A stretch of 64,000 nt of DNA from Bugula neritina (GCA_964035545.1 OZ037766.1:8627722-8691721); one strand, 5' to 3'; shown: positions 24,785-39,190, counted from the stretch's first letter. Program-made: numbers and translations. Notes: generated by a model not told the origin, from the sequence alone.

Positions 24785-27700
24785 TCATTTTTTTTCCTGT
24801 TTTCTGAGTTGAGGCTGCACTGCCGAAGCTAAGAAGACAATCGCACCTACATATTGCACAACAGCCTTGTCTAACCAAGTAAACGTTCCTCTCTGAAAGA
24901 ATTTGGAGCCTTCTTGGCACTCGTAGAATCCAAGATGTCCTCCATGTTTGGTCACCACAAAAACAGCTTTTTTGTTGACTTCTACAAGAGAAGAAAATGT
25001 TTGAAATCCATGACATAGAACTTGTAACTACATAATGAAGAGAAGGTGACTCGCAGTTAGTTGTTGAAAGCAGCAAATTATACAAAAACACTCAGACAAG
25101 TTTATAGCAGCCATTCTTGTGAGAAACCCCTGATGGAAGAAAATTTTGTTAAATCGGGCTAAGGACTTATTCAGATGGGGCACAGGAGCATTTATGATTG
25201 AATGCACTTCCTAACATCACCAATGACCTTTACTGGGGCTTAAACCCATGACTTCTGCGTTTACTAGGCCAATACTTTAACCCCTAGACCACGGCTGCGC
25301 CCTAAGCAGCAAATAATATGGCAAGCATGAAATAGTAACCTGTATGGCGAAGAGGAGTGTCAAACATCTCAGGTGGAATCAGTGGATCATCTTTTGCATT
25401 AATGAACAACATAGGTATATCAATCTACAATACATCAAGCAGATGATATATTTTCCCCAAGGTACAGTTATAACACTTGATGCTTACACTGTTTACACAT
25501 CATTCAAGGTGAGAATATTTTCATTTGTCTATTATATTGAATAGTTTAAGTTTATAAGCAAATGATTAATTTTAGCAAGTGTGAAACTTGATTTGCTTAA
25601 GATTATGCACACAGTGCCATGCCTCTATTTTCGTGAGGGAGGTTAAAGCTGTGCTGAGCAAGCAACACCTGACATCACCAAGGACCTGCATAATCTTACT
25701 CTTATTAATTACCAACTATATCGGATGCTCCTACATTTTATATCATAACATTGACTAGAGTCTAATTGTTTTCTTTTGATCACTCCAAACTACACCAATC
25801 CTAATGATTTAATGCTGCAGGTACAGATTTCGTTTTCATATTTAAAGCAGAGCCCCCTAATCATATTATCATGTGCATTACTAAAACTTGAAAAATATAT
25901 TAGCTACTGAATAAACCTATTTTTCGGAGTTATGTGCTCAAGCAAACAGTTCGGATACACACGAATAATGACTGGCAAGCGTATAGTAATTAAGTATAAT
26001 TATGATTTGATTGTAATATATTATAAAGCATACAAACCCTATTCAGGTTTATTTCAAACTTAATTTCAAAATGATAAAAACTTACATCATGATCATGATT
26101 TTATTACTCATATCCAATTTACCCAAGGTAAAGAAATTAATTAGTATTGGAAAATTTTGGATAAAACAAAATATCCAAACAAGTTTCAGATGGCAAATTG
26201 GTGTTGCTTGCTAATAGAAAATTGCACTAAATATAATTTAATAACTCACTATAAAACACTAATGATAATAAAAACAATTGCAATTAGAATACATTATATT
26301 CATTGAGCAGTTATTGTATGTATAACATAACATCCAATAAAAACATGAGAAAGGGAAACTGTAGGTGTAACCTCAACAACAAAGAAGCAACATTTTATTT
26401 GCTGGATGTTATAGGTGGCTGTATTTGCCAATAATCAAATTAACAATAGCTTTGTCAACAACTTTTCCATAAATCAGGTTGCCCAAGCTCATGAATTATT
26501 TGAAGTTATATGCGGACAAAATGCATTATAAAATCAATTTGCATGGGAATAACTTAGAACCAATATCTTTGTAAAATTCATTGCTATATAAGTAAGCAGA
26601 ATGAAGCAGCCCTGCTTTAATAATTCATACCTGTGGGATGTAAAGGGAAGAACTAGATTGTCTATAATATTCTCTGTAGTCAGAATATCCAGCCATTTTA
26701 CTACAAGTAAAATATAATAGATTCATTAAAGTAAAAAGCCATGAATAAGGGCAATGAAATGAAACTTAACTAAAATGACATGCATATTATGATAGACATA
26801 CGCTAAAGATGAGTTCTCATCAACCAAATTTAAAGGCCAGTTAAAAGCTTGTTCACAATTTATTGTTTCACATGAATGTCAATATTGCATTTATTTACAG
26901 TGGCTGATAAATCACTGATAAGAAATACAGCCAGTGACAGGTACCATGCATACCAAAACATTTTCAATTTTTTTATCTATTGTAAAGAATAATACACTCT
27001 GTTATTGCAAAATGATTTTTCATGAAATATAATGTGAAAACCCCCAATAAAAAACTTTAAAAAGTTATCACAACTTCACAAGTATGGCCTTATTATTATC
27101 ATTTTTTTAAAAATATTTTAAAGAATTTAATTTTTTTTTCAAGGTATTGGAGCCCAGCTTATATTTAGCACCATCTACACTTAAAATTTACAAACTATCC
27201 CACACAGATTAAAAACCATTATTTCAACATATTAACAATAAGTCTATTGATCATCTGAAAAGTACACACCTGAGTAGAATGTCATCCAAATGTACCATGT
27301 TCAGTGAATACAGCAACTCCATTCTGCTTTGAATACCGAATCGGCTCAACTGCTCATCAGAGAGGAGTACACTCTGTAACAAATGATACTAATTGACTAT
27401 ATATGTAATTTGAGCTTTGATGGGGGGGAGGAGGAAGGTTAGAATGTACAAATAATAGGAAAAGTTGAACCAACTCTAAATGAATGAATGATATAATTAC
27501 AGTCCAAGCAAAGGGTTGAGATGCTATCACTATAAATAATATTTATTGAGGCCCTTTACAAAATTACAGTTTATGTTCTTGATTAAATGGTTTTGCCTCT
27601 CAGTAAACCCACCTGGAAGTTATGGAGCACCTTCTGCACACAGACACAAATAGCTCTGAGATAGGCCTTACCCATATGCTTCCATGACCCCATAATCTCC

Positions 27701-30049
27701 AGTGATCTAAATATTGGAATATGTTTCTAATTGAATACATATACACACAAAGTAGCTCTATTTATAACAAAGAGATTAGACTAATATGTGAAATATGCTT
27801 ATGGATTCTAAAACAAAATAAATATAACTCAAGTAAATAAAGACTTTAAATTATGGATTGACTTTTTCAATACTCATGTAACCTTTGCATATACATTAAT
27901 ATAACAGTTGAATTATTTATAAGCTAATAGATTAATAATTTACAAGATCAAGCAACTCTTTCACTGCCATCCCATGATTTGAATGGATTTACACGGGATG
28001 CTCCTACAGATGGACTTTTGGTTTCATTATGTGTTAACCTATGGTTGTGGTTTCATTCAAATGACACTGTCCACATGCATCAAATGAAAAATCCCTTTGC
28101 ACAATGCAAAGCATAGGGACGTAGTGTTTATGAAGTTTGATATCACAAAATTGTCTTAATGTGATTGAAAAAGGAATAAACCTTTTATAAAATGCTATAT
28201 ATTTTAAAATTTATATATTTGCAGGGCTGGGTCCAAATCACACTGACTGAGCACCTACTGATTAGCAACTAGCTAAACTATTGTTAAATTTGACAATATT
28301 AATGCTTAGCTAGTTGACACAACATGATATGAATATTTCAAATGAATAGCAAAAATATTAAAGAATGTAAAAATAAAAGAAAGCTAAATTTGTCTTTCAA
28401 CAGTCATACCAAGTGTTGATTAACATACAGAACCAGCAAATATGAATGACCAACTAGCATATTACATGTAGAGCTCACTTGAGTATATCATAGCCTTGGC
28501 AGCACGAAATACCGGCAACAAAATTTGCTCTCTGTTTTGAGCATTCGCCAAGGTATTTAGAAATAATATTCCCTCCCATACTAAAGCCAACAGCTATTAA
28601 TTTAGATTGTGGATACATTTCCTTGACCTTGTTAACCATCGCGCCATACTCCTCAGTACTACCTGTGAATAAAACAAGCTGCATTCATCTACTCAATCAG
28701 CCTAACCACTACTAACTGTCTCTGCAATCTGCCAGAGAATAAATAGATAAAGAGCCATTAGTCTGAAATATCTCAGAGTTATGTACAGAGCAAATATAAT
28801 AGGCATGCAGCATTATCTGATAAAACACGGTAGGGCACAGGCTGTGGTATTTACTTGACAGTTTTTAAAACAATATTACGAAAATACTTGACTTGACTAC
28901 AGGGATGCCAGTAGAATCAGATATTGAATGTATTCAACAGCATATTCATAATATCATACATATTTTGATGAGCTCACCATACGTGAATATCCTGCTTGTA
29001 GTAAGAGGTATACTTGGTATTATTCCCAAGTGATTTAACACAGCAACTCTATAACCATATGAATTAGCATGGTGAGAGAAAGCTCGAAGAGCCACCGTCT
29101 CACTTGAGTTACCAATTCCAGGGCATACCACAAGGGTGACATCTGCAATATAGGAGTTCCATGACTTTTAATAATCTTTACAACAAACTAAATCCTGCAC
29201 AAATTTCAACAGGAATTAACGAAAAATCTAGGCATCATCTTAAAAATACACACACCTTCAGTTGACACTGCACCAGTAGGAGGTTGGAACAGGTCAAAGG
29301 TCAGCATGCTGCCATCAGAAAGAAATAGGGTGTGACGACTATCGCCTTTCACACGAGGTGTCTTATGCCGGCTAAAGGTACTGTGAATAATAGTTTGAAG
29401 ATGTCCACTTCTGCCCCATAGCAATGGAGGTATGTACCTAGAAAGAAAGCAAGGAGCTCAGTATGCTTACTTCTACACACTTGATCTATTCAATTTTTGT
29501 GATTTCAATTTAACGCTGCATAAAACTATGATGAACACAAAACTTTCTACTGGCAAAAGAATATCATTTAGGAAGTTGTGGTAAAAAACTTTAAAACAAT
29601 TAAGATATATATCGATGCTTCACATCAACTCTGAAAGAGAAAGATAAACATTGACTTCCCTTACTTCAAACATTTTGCTGAGTTCCGATAAAGTAAATAA
29701 AAAACATTAGTAAACCTATAAGATCTAACTGGGTTTTAATTTCACACAAGGAAACACAACAAATTTAAAATTTATACACATTTTATATATAAGCTTACGG
29801 CTTTGAAAATATAGGAGCTCGTTTTAGAATTTGAGTGACAAAGCTATCATCTGAAGAGTTGTCGGCTTTATCATTTGTAGCATCTGAAGTGAACCTCCAA
29901 GTGAACTCTGCACCATTAACAAATAGTTCTGGCCACTCAGCACAGCTGTTGACATGCAGAACTCTAATGCATGACACAATTATCACAAAAAGACAAGCTA
30001 TGAAATATGGGAATTCAATCATTCTGCTTGAGTTTAGACTATAACTCAT
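24785..30049 (-). CDS. ABHD2: ABHD2-type alpha/beta hydrolase (monoacylglycerol lipase)
   Basis: Nine minus-strand exons: 29799-30049, 29256-29437, 28978-29142, 28479-28662, 27613-27706, 27270-27373, 26631-26700, 25340-25424, 24785-24981. All phases agree and give 443 aa (human ABHD2 about 425). An N-terminal membrane anchor (about residues 11-29, FPYFIACLFVIIVSCIRVL) precedes LLWGRSGHLQT. The catalytic triad is visible: Ser227 in GFSMGG, Asp362/363 in NAKDDPLIPP, and His394 in KHGGHLGF. Other ABHD2 hallmarks are VVCPGIGNSSE, VLNHLGIIPSIPLTTSRIFTYG and SDYREYYRQ. The family hydrolyses monoacylglycerols at membranes; in mammalian sperm it is a progesterone-responsive lipase, so any such role here is only a possibility. 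An in-frame ATG starts at 30049; an upstream ATG in another frame is nearby. Intron 8 carries a SINE. Confidence 0.95.
25079..25303 (-). mobile_element. tRNA-Thr-derived SINE, copy B, in ABHD2 intron 8
   Basis: Read on the minus strand it starts GGGCGCAGCCGTGGTCTAGG (A box), has CTAGTAAACGCAG as in a Thr-AGT anticodon arm, then GGTTTAAGCCCC (decayed B box), a body ending TCAGGGGTTTCTCAC, and a T-rich end. It aligns nearly end to end with copy A at 54572-54788. An 11-bp direct repeat, AAGCAGCAAAT on the + strand at 25068-25078 and 25304-25314, flanks it and is taken as the target-site duplication. Confidence 0.85.
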
Positions 30050-32397
30050 CCATAGCCATATCAATTAAGAGCTTGGCCTAAAACATATAAAAACAAAGTT
30101 ATTACCATTGAATTTACAAAATATATTAAGTACAATTCAATATATCTAAAATTAAGCAAATGTAGCAATATTCAAAAGAGACTAAAAACAACACATGCAA
30201 TTACATTACTACAAAATAAGCTGTTAAAATATTTGTTAAATTTAAGATCCAGTTGCAGATATGCAAAAATTTAATGGCTCCGAATGATCATCGCTGACTG
30301 GGTTATCATTGTTGTCATGGTTCATGAGCATCAGTATGGCCATCACAATGATCATAACAGTACCAGTATGAGTTTCAACTTAGTATCAGTATGATAGAGT
30401 CAGTGAGTATGATACTGATAGTAATAGTCATACTGATACTGAGCATCACTGTAACTATAAGTAAAATAATTACCTAAGATTTTTACTATTACATTTACCA
30501 TTACTGTGTTGGTACTTGGTAATACTATTAGTCTATTACTATAAGTATAACTATTAGATTTACTTTTAGCATTACCATTAGTACTAGTTTATAAGTTTTA
30601 CTATTACTATTAGTATTAGTAATACTGTTATTATTAAGCATTAGCCTTAGAATGTTATTGCAGTACTAGTAGTAGCTGTGACACTAGTGCAGATATAATT
30701 TGAGATTAATTTTTATTTCAATGGCGATTTTCAAGTATTTTATTTGAACTGCATGCAATTGCAGCTCATTTTCACAGTGATATGACAGTCATTGTCACTC
30801 TGCTAGTGAGTGTGACTCTTGGTAAAAATTGAAAATATCATAAATAATTATTAATTATAACATAGACTGATAAAGTTAAACTGTAATGTTTCTGATAAAT
30901 TATAATATGAATATTACATGTAAGTAGATTTTAAAAATTTCAAACAGTAAAAAGCTAACAGCATATATGATATAGCATATAATAGTAATCATCATATACA
31001 AATATTAATAATTATAATAATATACCAATTGGAATATAATTATGATTGATTATGATTATCACTATGACTACGAGTATCACTATCGGTATGCTCATAGTCA
31101 TTAATATCAATATAAATATCCAATTTAATATACATATAAACGCCTGTAGCTATTGCTATTAGTATTAGTATTACTATTAGTATTAGTATTAGCATTAGTA
31201 CTAAAATACCACTATTACTACTACAGTACACTGTACAACTAGTATTACGTCTACAGGTATTAGTGCTACTAGTACTAAAGTACGAGTTGATGATCAGTTA
31301 CAGTACAACTCATACCGATGCTCAAAGATTTAGAAGTACAGCTACAACTACTACTAGTAGTAGTACTGTACTAGTACTACAAATACATGATCAGTCTGAA
31401 TATCAATATGAACAACTTTACTTATTATTGAAAATGAAGATCAGATTCAATAAATTATCATCATTATCATAATTACATTATACTTTATAATAAACTGTTT
31501 ATAGTCATAGTGATAGTCATAGTGATAGTGAATCTGAATGTCAATGTCAAACTCAAAGTCAATCACAATGTGATACTGATAGTGATAATTATCATTTCAA
31601 TTTATATTTAATCTTCATCATTACCAAGTGAAAGACCAATGGCACTAGGCAATAGCAAATACCATTATGACAATGATTATCCGAACTTATCGTAAAACAA
31701 AAATTGATATCATGGCGTTAAAGCAGTTGCAGAAGTTTCATGAACACGCCATACTGATACTGACCAACTACGTCCATTCTTTCCAATAACCGACATGAGA
31801 AGATACATCGGCAAGCCGAATGATTAAATTACAGCGGTTTTCCGTTAACATGTTGGAGACAACTCTAAATCCAAATTTTTAAATTTGTTTCTTGTGAACA
31901 ATGATATTGTTAAATATCAAAAGTATTAAATATCATCAATCTATCAGCTATTAGCTCTGCAGACCATTACTCTACTCATTTAAATATAAAAAAAAACAAA
32001 TGGCTAATTAAACGCATGCCCATGGCAATGCATGTTTTATATTTGCACATCCATATTTCAACACACATATTATTCAAACTGGATTAGTAAAGAAAGCAAA
32101 ATTATATTTAATAGAAAATAATTGGTAAATTATTCGGTTTTCTATTAAAAATGGGTATAAATAGAGAGATCAATCTTCTATATAATGTTTTTGTTTAAAG
32201 TATGTAATTAATTGATACATCGTAATAAGTGTGAGAAGAAAATTCTTGCAAGTCTAATATATTTTTTAGAAATAAAAATCATTTCTTTCATCTTGGTAAA
32301 AATACAAAACTTAAAGAATACAGAAAATAAAGCTAGATAAAATAAAGCTAGATAAAAAACTATTTTGATAGAACAAAACTGTATAGAAGATTTATAT
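30050..32397. other. Intergenic between ABHD2 and SLC22
   Basis: Holds the ABHD2 5' flank and the SLC22 3' flank. Most of 30.3-31.6 kb is degenerate short-period repeat. No additional gene was supported; the short frames are translations of repeats. Confidence 0.5.
30376..31600. repeat. Hexamer-phased simple-repeat cluster
   Basis: Blocks of AGTATGATACTGATAG, ATTACTATTAGTATTAG, GTCATAGTGATAGTCATAG and CAAAGTCAATC that keep a six-base beat while changing motif. A perfect 18-bp palindrome of ACT/AGT triplets lies at 31347-31364. Confidence 0.65.
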
Positions 32398-33176
32398 TCA
32401 GGTATCTATGTCGGCACCCTCGTCTAACATATCACTAAGTAATAAAGGTCTTTTATCACTTTTTTCCAGTTCTAATGAAACAATTTTTACTTCTTTGGAG
32501 TTTTGATATATTTCTTCTGGAGATTCTGGTAAAGGACGACCCAGGGTTTCAGGCAATAACAAACAAAGAACTCCAGCTATGCATCCCACAACACCAAACA
32601 CCACAAAATGTGCATTGTGGTATATATTATTTAGATTCACAATCAATGGGGCCATAACTCCGCCAAGTCGATTTGCCACAGAAATGACACCTAATCCAAG
32701 ATTCCTAAAATGTAGTGAATATGGTGACCAAGGAAGAATTATATTTTCACATATGGTTATTCTACACTGCAATGGTAATATTTTAAACCTAAATAGAAGC
32801 CACTTTGGAGTTATATTACCTTTGTGTCACCAACATACCTTACAGGAGTTGGGTATAGTTCCCCAGCATGAACATATATTGTAGCAAAAGCAGCACATAT
32901 AAACAACTTTCCAGCACATGCTAATCCAGTGACAACTAATGTGTTTCCTACAGCAAAGAATAATATAGACACATAAACAAATCTGAGCTTTACTACTCAC
33001 AAGAAGTAAACTGCTTACAAATTATACTATGGTAAAATTTAAAATGGCAAACAAATCTTATTATACATCAATATTGATAATTTAATTTTTTATCTAGAAA
33101 AAAAGACACACCAGTCAATAAATATAATGCACAATGGTAATGGTATATATTACTGCAAAACTCTACCCATTTAATA

Positions 33177-33236
<60 letters not shown>

Positions 33237-36200
33237 CAACTTACTATCAGGAATAAACCAGATGCTTCCACAGAATATAGAACTAAATATAAGTCCACCA
33301 ACACAACTCTTTACTCTACCACATCTGTAATATATTGTTGAAGAGAGATAAATAAATGTTTAGCTGCACAAATCAGGCTACGATACTACATATCTAGTCT
33401 ACATTTTAATGTTACCAAGTATACTTTTCTAAATGTAGAAAAAATTAAGTTGAAAAGATACAACAGATGAATGGTTTCAGAAGTTATTAATTTCTATAAA
33501 TTGAGACTTAATCTCATATAGTTATATATAAATAAAATAAAAACACTGAGGTGGCCTAGTGGGGAATAGCAGAGGAGTTGAAACTCACTAAAATCTAGTA
33601 TCTTGTTATTATTATCTTTTATAACTTATAGTAAAATAAAATAATAACTCATAACTTTCTTTGAAAATTGATCTTATTGCAGTTCACTGTAACTGCTGAA
33701 ACTTGTAAATGTCAGTTTAAATAAATTCTGCTTATCAGCTCTGAACTCTCATTAAACTCACTATCCATTACTTATCTTTAAGTTTGGAGTATTAGTTCTC
33801 ACTTTACACTGTTGTTGATCAGTTTTACCACAACAACATCTTAACAACACCATAGCAACACAATAACAAAACCATAGCAACACAATAACAAAACCATAGC
33901 AACACAATAACAAAGTAATCTACCCACCGCGGTATATTCATAATGTAGAGAATAGCGATACTGGAAGGTACTTCTACCATTGCATTAAGTATTACTGAGA
34001 TGTATCTGTTGTCACCCATGTTACCAGCAGCTATAGTCAGTCCATAATATACCGAGCTGCACGTAAACCTACAATAATGTATAAACTTGATTAAATAATA
34101 ACATTTTTAAAATCCTATAATACCCCCTTGAATATTGCCAACCCCATGAAAACCCACTTCTTTAAAGTTTTAATAAAATATTGGAACTCAGAAGGTTGGT
34201 TTGGCAATGATCTATAGCAACAAAGGTTAGTATTAATTTCTTCCACCTGCTCGATTTTGCATTTTGGCACCCCTCACTCCCAACGTATTGTTTCAAACAA
34301 AGTACGCCAAAATTTACACCTATAACTTAGCCAATATGAGGAAAAGCACTTTATTTTCAAAAACCTATATTAAATTAGTAGAAGAAAATAATTTAGCTTA
34401 ATAAAGTGAAGGTAATGCATACAAATCGACATTAAATTTGTCTAGTTTCATGAGTGGTAACCACTCTGCTGAACAAGCGATCATATATATAGAAGAATTA
34501 TATTTTAATGTTCTACATAAATGCACAAACCATGAAACGAGTTGAATTGCAGTTATCTTACGAAGAGTGCCATTAGTGAGTAGTGACAGCATTGAAGTTT
34601 TTGAACCTTTCTTACTTGCATCTCCCTTACTTGGTACCTGCACAATGTTTGTTGAATTATGTGATGAGGGAAATAAAAATATAATTACCACAAAGATTTG
34701 CTGCATAATGAAATGGGCAGGTTCACTTTAGTTATAAAATGCCAACTTTTGAGGGCAAATCTTAATAAAACATCACACCTTTATAAATCAGCCCAAGATA
34801 ACTTTCAATTTTTCTTTAGTAATTTCAACTTGCAACTATTAGAATAATTACACTCAAATTATGAGCTGGGAAATTCAAGTTCTACTATTCAAGTTCTACT
34901 ATTCAAAAGATACTATTCAAGAGTTACTATTCAATGGTACTATTCAAACTTGTGCTACTATTCAAGCACTATGACTATTACCTGGTTACTAACAATTCAC
35001 AATGTTTTTTTTCTGTTATTATTTTGCATATCTTTTAATATTAAAATACTACAAAATAAAAATAAACAGCTAACCTTCAGTTCAATATCACCAAGATCAT
35101 GACCATTGGTTTTTGCAATCTTTTTCAGTATTAATTTGCTTTTTTCAACATTTCCTTTTCCAAGATACCAGCGCGGACTTTCCACAAACAACCTAAAGTA
35201 ACCAATTTAAAGTATACCAACAAAAAAGTACAATCATTTCTCATCCATGCTAAATTAGTAAATAGATGTACAATTTGATATAATATTATCATTGGCTAAA
35301 TACATTTAATATAGATCTACCTATTAGTTTACTTTCTCAATAAATCCTTTATGTTAACCTGTGGAAGGCAAACTGTGTAACCAATCATTTTGACCTTAAA
35401 ACATCATAACAGTCATTGCTAACATAATTAGACTAAGAGAAATGATTTACATCAACAGCCAAGAGAATTCAAGTCAATATAATTAATATTTGCATTTGCT
35501 ATTTCGATTGCAAATAGTATAGCTAAATTTATGCACAATACTGAATATCAATATAAAATTGATTATACAGTGTTTACATCATAAACTCTATTAATGTTAT
35601 ATCTACAGATTAACTATACAATTGATATTTCACAAACTACAAAACATACAAAGGTGGGATCCTAGATAAACATATTTTACAACATCATTAAAATCACTAT
35701 ATCATTTAACACTTGCAACTTGTTGTAAACTCACCAGTAACATGGAATGGTGCAAACAATTCCAACAATCCCAAATATAATAGACATGACTTTCCAATCT
35801 TTTGTAAACCATGAAACAAGTGACAAAGTAGAAATTCCCAGAGCAAAAGCTAAAGCGGGCATAGCTCCAATAACACCTCGTTTACTTGGTCCTACTAACT
35901 CTGAAGTTAACACGAACCCAATAATGATTATACCACTCAGAAAGAAACCGGTCATCAACCTAAACAACCATGGTGAAATTATAATTCAATATGATTTGTT
36001 AGCAGCTTAAAAAATATGGTTGAAATAAAATAATTTGTAACTGGCTAAAACAGATAATAAATATAATGATTGCAATTTAACTTCCTTGTATGAGGCCAAT
36101 TGGCAAGGTTTTGAGGCAACCAGAATCTAACAACAATCATACCTTAAACCAACATATACAGTCCAATTAAGCGCAAATGAACTGAGTAAGCCAAATAATC

Positions 36201-36720
36201 CACACAAGAACTGACATGCTAACACCACTGGGAACCTGCCAAACTTGTCCCCCAAACCACCGACAAAGAATGAGCCAATCATGACACCCAATACAAACAA
36301 GGCTTGAGTGTTTTGAGCTGCTGTAATGCTGGGGCCACAAGTCATGTTCCACTGCAGATATATTAAATACAACAGACAGTCAAATACATACATAAAGTAC
36401 TATACATTTCTCATGCAAACAAAAATAAAACACATCATTGGAGCATAGAGCATGCAAGTTTATAAATACATTCACATAAGTCCTACCTCCATTGCAAATG
36501 ATTTAAGTTCATCATCAAGGTACACAATAGATGGACAGCCTGCATCACATGCATTAAAATGGCTATCTAAACAAGACATATTATTAGGTATTGAACCAGC
36601 AAATATGTTTTGCACCATCTGTGTACCGGCAAACCAAGCGCCCAAAAAACAACCACTGAAGACTTTCCATTGAAAATAGCCAAATTCGCCAGTTCTGATA
36701 TACACATCATCTACATCCAT
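32398..36720 (-). CDS. SLC22-family organic ion transporter (MFS)
   Basis: Nine minus-strand exons: 36487-36720, 36143-36351, 35735-35959, 35075-35192, 34531-34637, 33928-34068, 33245-33324, 32839-32947, 32398-32704. All phases agree; 509 aa. SLC22 traits are: an extracellular Cys-containing loop between TM1 and TM2 (NMSCLDSHFNACDAGCPS), WNMTCG before TM2, the MFS motif GGLGDKFGR after TM2, ESPRWYLGKGNVEKS before the central loop, WFTCSSVYYGL at TM7, and FATIYVHAGELYPTPVRNLGLG near TM11, followed by LLPETLGRPLPES. These mark the OCT/OAT/OCTN superfamily, which moves organic cations, anions or carnitine across the plasma membrane. Which substrate class applies cannot be told. The first extracellular loop looks shorter than in vertebrate members. 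The tail is Ser/Glu/Lys-rich with an LLL motif. Confidence 0.93.
33180..33233. repeat. (TA)n microsatellite, SLC22 intron 7
   Basis: About 26 uninterrupted TA dinucleotides, immediately past the acceptor-distal side of the exon at 33245-33324. Likely length-polymorphic. Confidence 0.95.
33849..33914. repeat. 22-bp minisatellite, three near-identical units
   Basis: Unit ACCATAGCAACACAATAACA(AA) repeated three times. It lies 13 bases inside the intron next to the donor of the SLC22 exon at 33928-34068. Confidence 0.9.
34877..34972. repeat. TACTATTCAA-centred tandem repeat, SLC22 intron 4
   Basis: Six or so copies of TACTATTCAAG with variable 4-8-base spacers (GTTC, AAGA, GAGT, TGG). Intronic. 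Confidence 0.8.
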
Positions 36721-38900
36721 CTCAAGTCATTAGCTTAGCTCAGTTCACTAAAAGCAAACAATGAAGAAAGCAATAGAAATTATTTAAAGAATAGAAAAAA
36801 AAATACTGCAAATTAATATAGAATAACATTAAAAGAAGATTGCAGGCTGAAAATTAAAAATTGATTTTTTTTTTTTTTTCTTTTTTTAAATGTCGATTTA
36901 AATTAGAGCTTTGTTCAAGAATACTAAATTGTTTACATACAAATAAAAGCTCAAACTTTTATTCCCTTTGACTTAGTTATTTTTAATGCATAATGTTAGT
37001 CTCAGCAGTAGTAATAAGTTAAAAGTCAAGAACATATTGTGTGTAAACACTGGAGAACTTGCTAAAACTACCACATTTCACCATTAGAACTAAAAACTGC
37101 CTGCAATGAAACCGGTGAGATAGTTATTGAACCCAACTATGGCATATCTATACTATACATGTATTCTAAATCATACTGTTGCACATTTAAAATTAGAGTG
37201 CAAGCAAATTTTAGACAATCCTTACATTTTATTGCAAATTAAATTCAAAAGTGCATTTACACATTTTTACCAATTTCATAACTTACTTCTTAGTAGTATT
37301 AAAGTTAAGCATAGATAAGTATTCTGAACTTGACAGCCAAGACTTGGTTAGGCCAATTACTGACTTGAGTTGCTATGGTATTGCTTTGACCCAACTGTAC
37401 TAAAATGAACTGAATTGGTTGTTTATTTGAGACAATAGCACCTATTTCCCACAACTGTGAATTGTTCAATAATTTAATAAGACAGGTCTTAAGAATGGTA
37501 TATTGCCAGCACTACAATAATATATACAATTATAACACGCTTATATCTTTTAAGGCATTTTATAATAAACATATTAATATCTATTGATTTGAAAAATAGC
37601 AATAAGTATTAATACAACTGTTATAAAATAGTTGGTGATAGTGACAATGATTAAATAAAAAAGCTAGTATTTTCAAGCAATTTTCAAGATGTTTTTTAGC
37701 CAAGTTACTAATTAAACTTAATAAAATTATAATGAATTATTGAATAAATAATAATATTAATAGGACTAGGTCATTATGATGATCAATCACTACCATTAGG
37801 CCTTATTATTGTGAATAACTTCTATAATAAAATCAAGCATAATGATAAACATAATAATATAATAATATTATTAAATAATATTTTTACTGACAGTGACTAA
37901 AAGTAAAAGTTCTACTGAAAGTGAATTTGTCTTTGAAGTTAATAAACCTAAAAGTAAAAGTTAAACTTAAAGTAAAAATGAAAATAAATATAATAATTAT
38001 AATAATCACATTTATTTTTAATATTACAAAGCTAAAACTAAAAAGTAGCTCACTAATAGTAAAAGGAAATGCGCTATAGCTCATCGCTGTTGAGTTCAAA
38101 TTCGTTGCAATGTTTAAGTACTATTTAATAGTTATAGTAGTATTACTATTACTACTAGCCAAAACCTTGCCAACAGTCTCAAAGATTTTGATTACTGCCA
38201 ACGTTTACACCAAAGTACAAGGCAAGGGTCAGCGCAAAGTAAAGAATCGCTTAAAGCAGCACAAAATCGGTAGGTAAGTTAAGAGCAGTGATAGTTGGAC
38301 GTATCAAGTTTGAAGTTTGGCAACGACGTTTATACAAACGCTGTACGAAATGGTTCTCAACTTTGTGCTATTCATAGCGATTCTTGCAAAGCAAGGCAGA
38401 TAGTTTAGCCTTAGCGTTTGATTTTCTATGAATGAAAGGCAATAATATTTCAACTTGGATTTGCCACCTTCGCTTTGTATACTAGTTAGATGCAGATATG
38501 ATCGATATCCCACTGGTTTGCTGTGGCTGGGTATGCTGCTATAACTAGTGTTTTGATTTTAGGCAATTATTTAGCTTTTCCGGTTTGCTGCAAAAATGCT
38601 TGCAGCTACTCATACTCATACTGCAATAATTATAAATATTTAACATATGAATAGAAATTTAACGATAATCTTTGATCAGAGTTGGGCCAAAATTAGTGTT
38701 TTAATTGTAGTCAACGAGTCAGTCAGAAAAGTTCTAAACTCACAAATTTCAGTCGAATCTATTTCATTTATCAATTAATTTTAAGTTTAAAATTAAATTT
38801 TAATTTAATACCAAGTCCAATGGCCAATGAACAATGGGCAATTGAATGGGTAATAGAACTTTAAGTTCAAGTTCAAGTAGACAGTTGCAGTAGTCAAGTT
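36721..38900. other. Intergenic, 5' of SLC22
   Basis: AT-rich region holding the SLC22 5' flank, a T15-type run near 36865-36879, and ATTATAATAATAT plus AAAGTAAAAGT repeats at 37.74-38.08 kb. No gene recognised. Confidence 0.5.
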
Positions 38901-38904
38901 CACT

Positions 38905-39190
38905 TTTGACACTAATACTATTAGTAACTATTAGTATTAGTGTTAGTATTAAACTATTAGTATTAAGTATTACTATTGAGTATTGAATAATAAAATTAAA
39001 TAGCTAGATTTAGACTATTGCCATTGGAGTATTACTATTACTGTATTAGTGTTAGTATTACTATTAGTATTAGACTTAGAGTATTACATTTACTAAATCA
39101 GATTTACCATCATTTCAGTATAACTATTAGTGTTAGTATTACTATTAGTGTTAGTATTACTATTAGTATTAGTGTTAGTATTAGTTTATT
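38905..39190. repeat. TAGTATTACTATTAGTGTTAG repeat array, left block
   Basis: Dense and relatively clean (TATTAGTGTTAGTATTACTA) hexamer array. It ends about 60 bases before the retrotransposon remnant and matches the block on the other side (40560-40800). Confidence 0.8.

Noticed and set aside
31040-31231. Hydrophobic minus frame (LILIVILILIAIATG) that looks like a TM segment
   Set aside because: A translation of ATTAGTATTAC-type simple repeats.
33545-33590. Possible tRNA-like fragment (GGCCTAGTGGGG..GAGTTGAAACTC)
   Set aside because: B box too decayed and spacing wrong; cannot be separated from chance.
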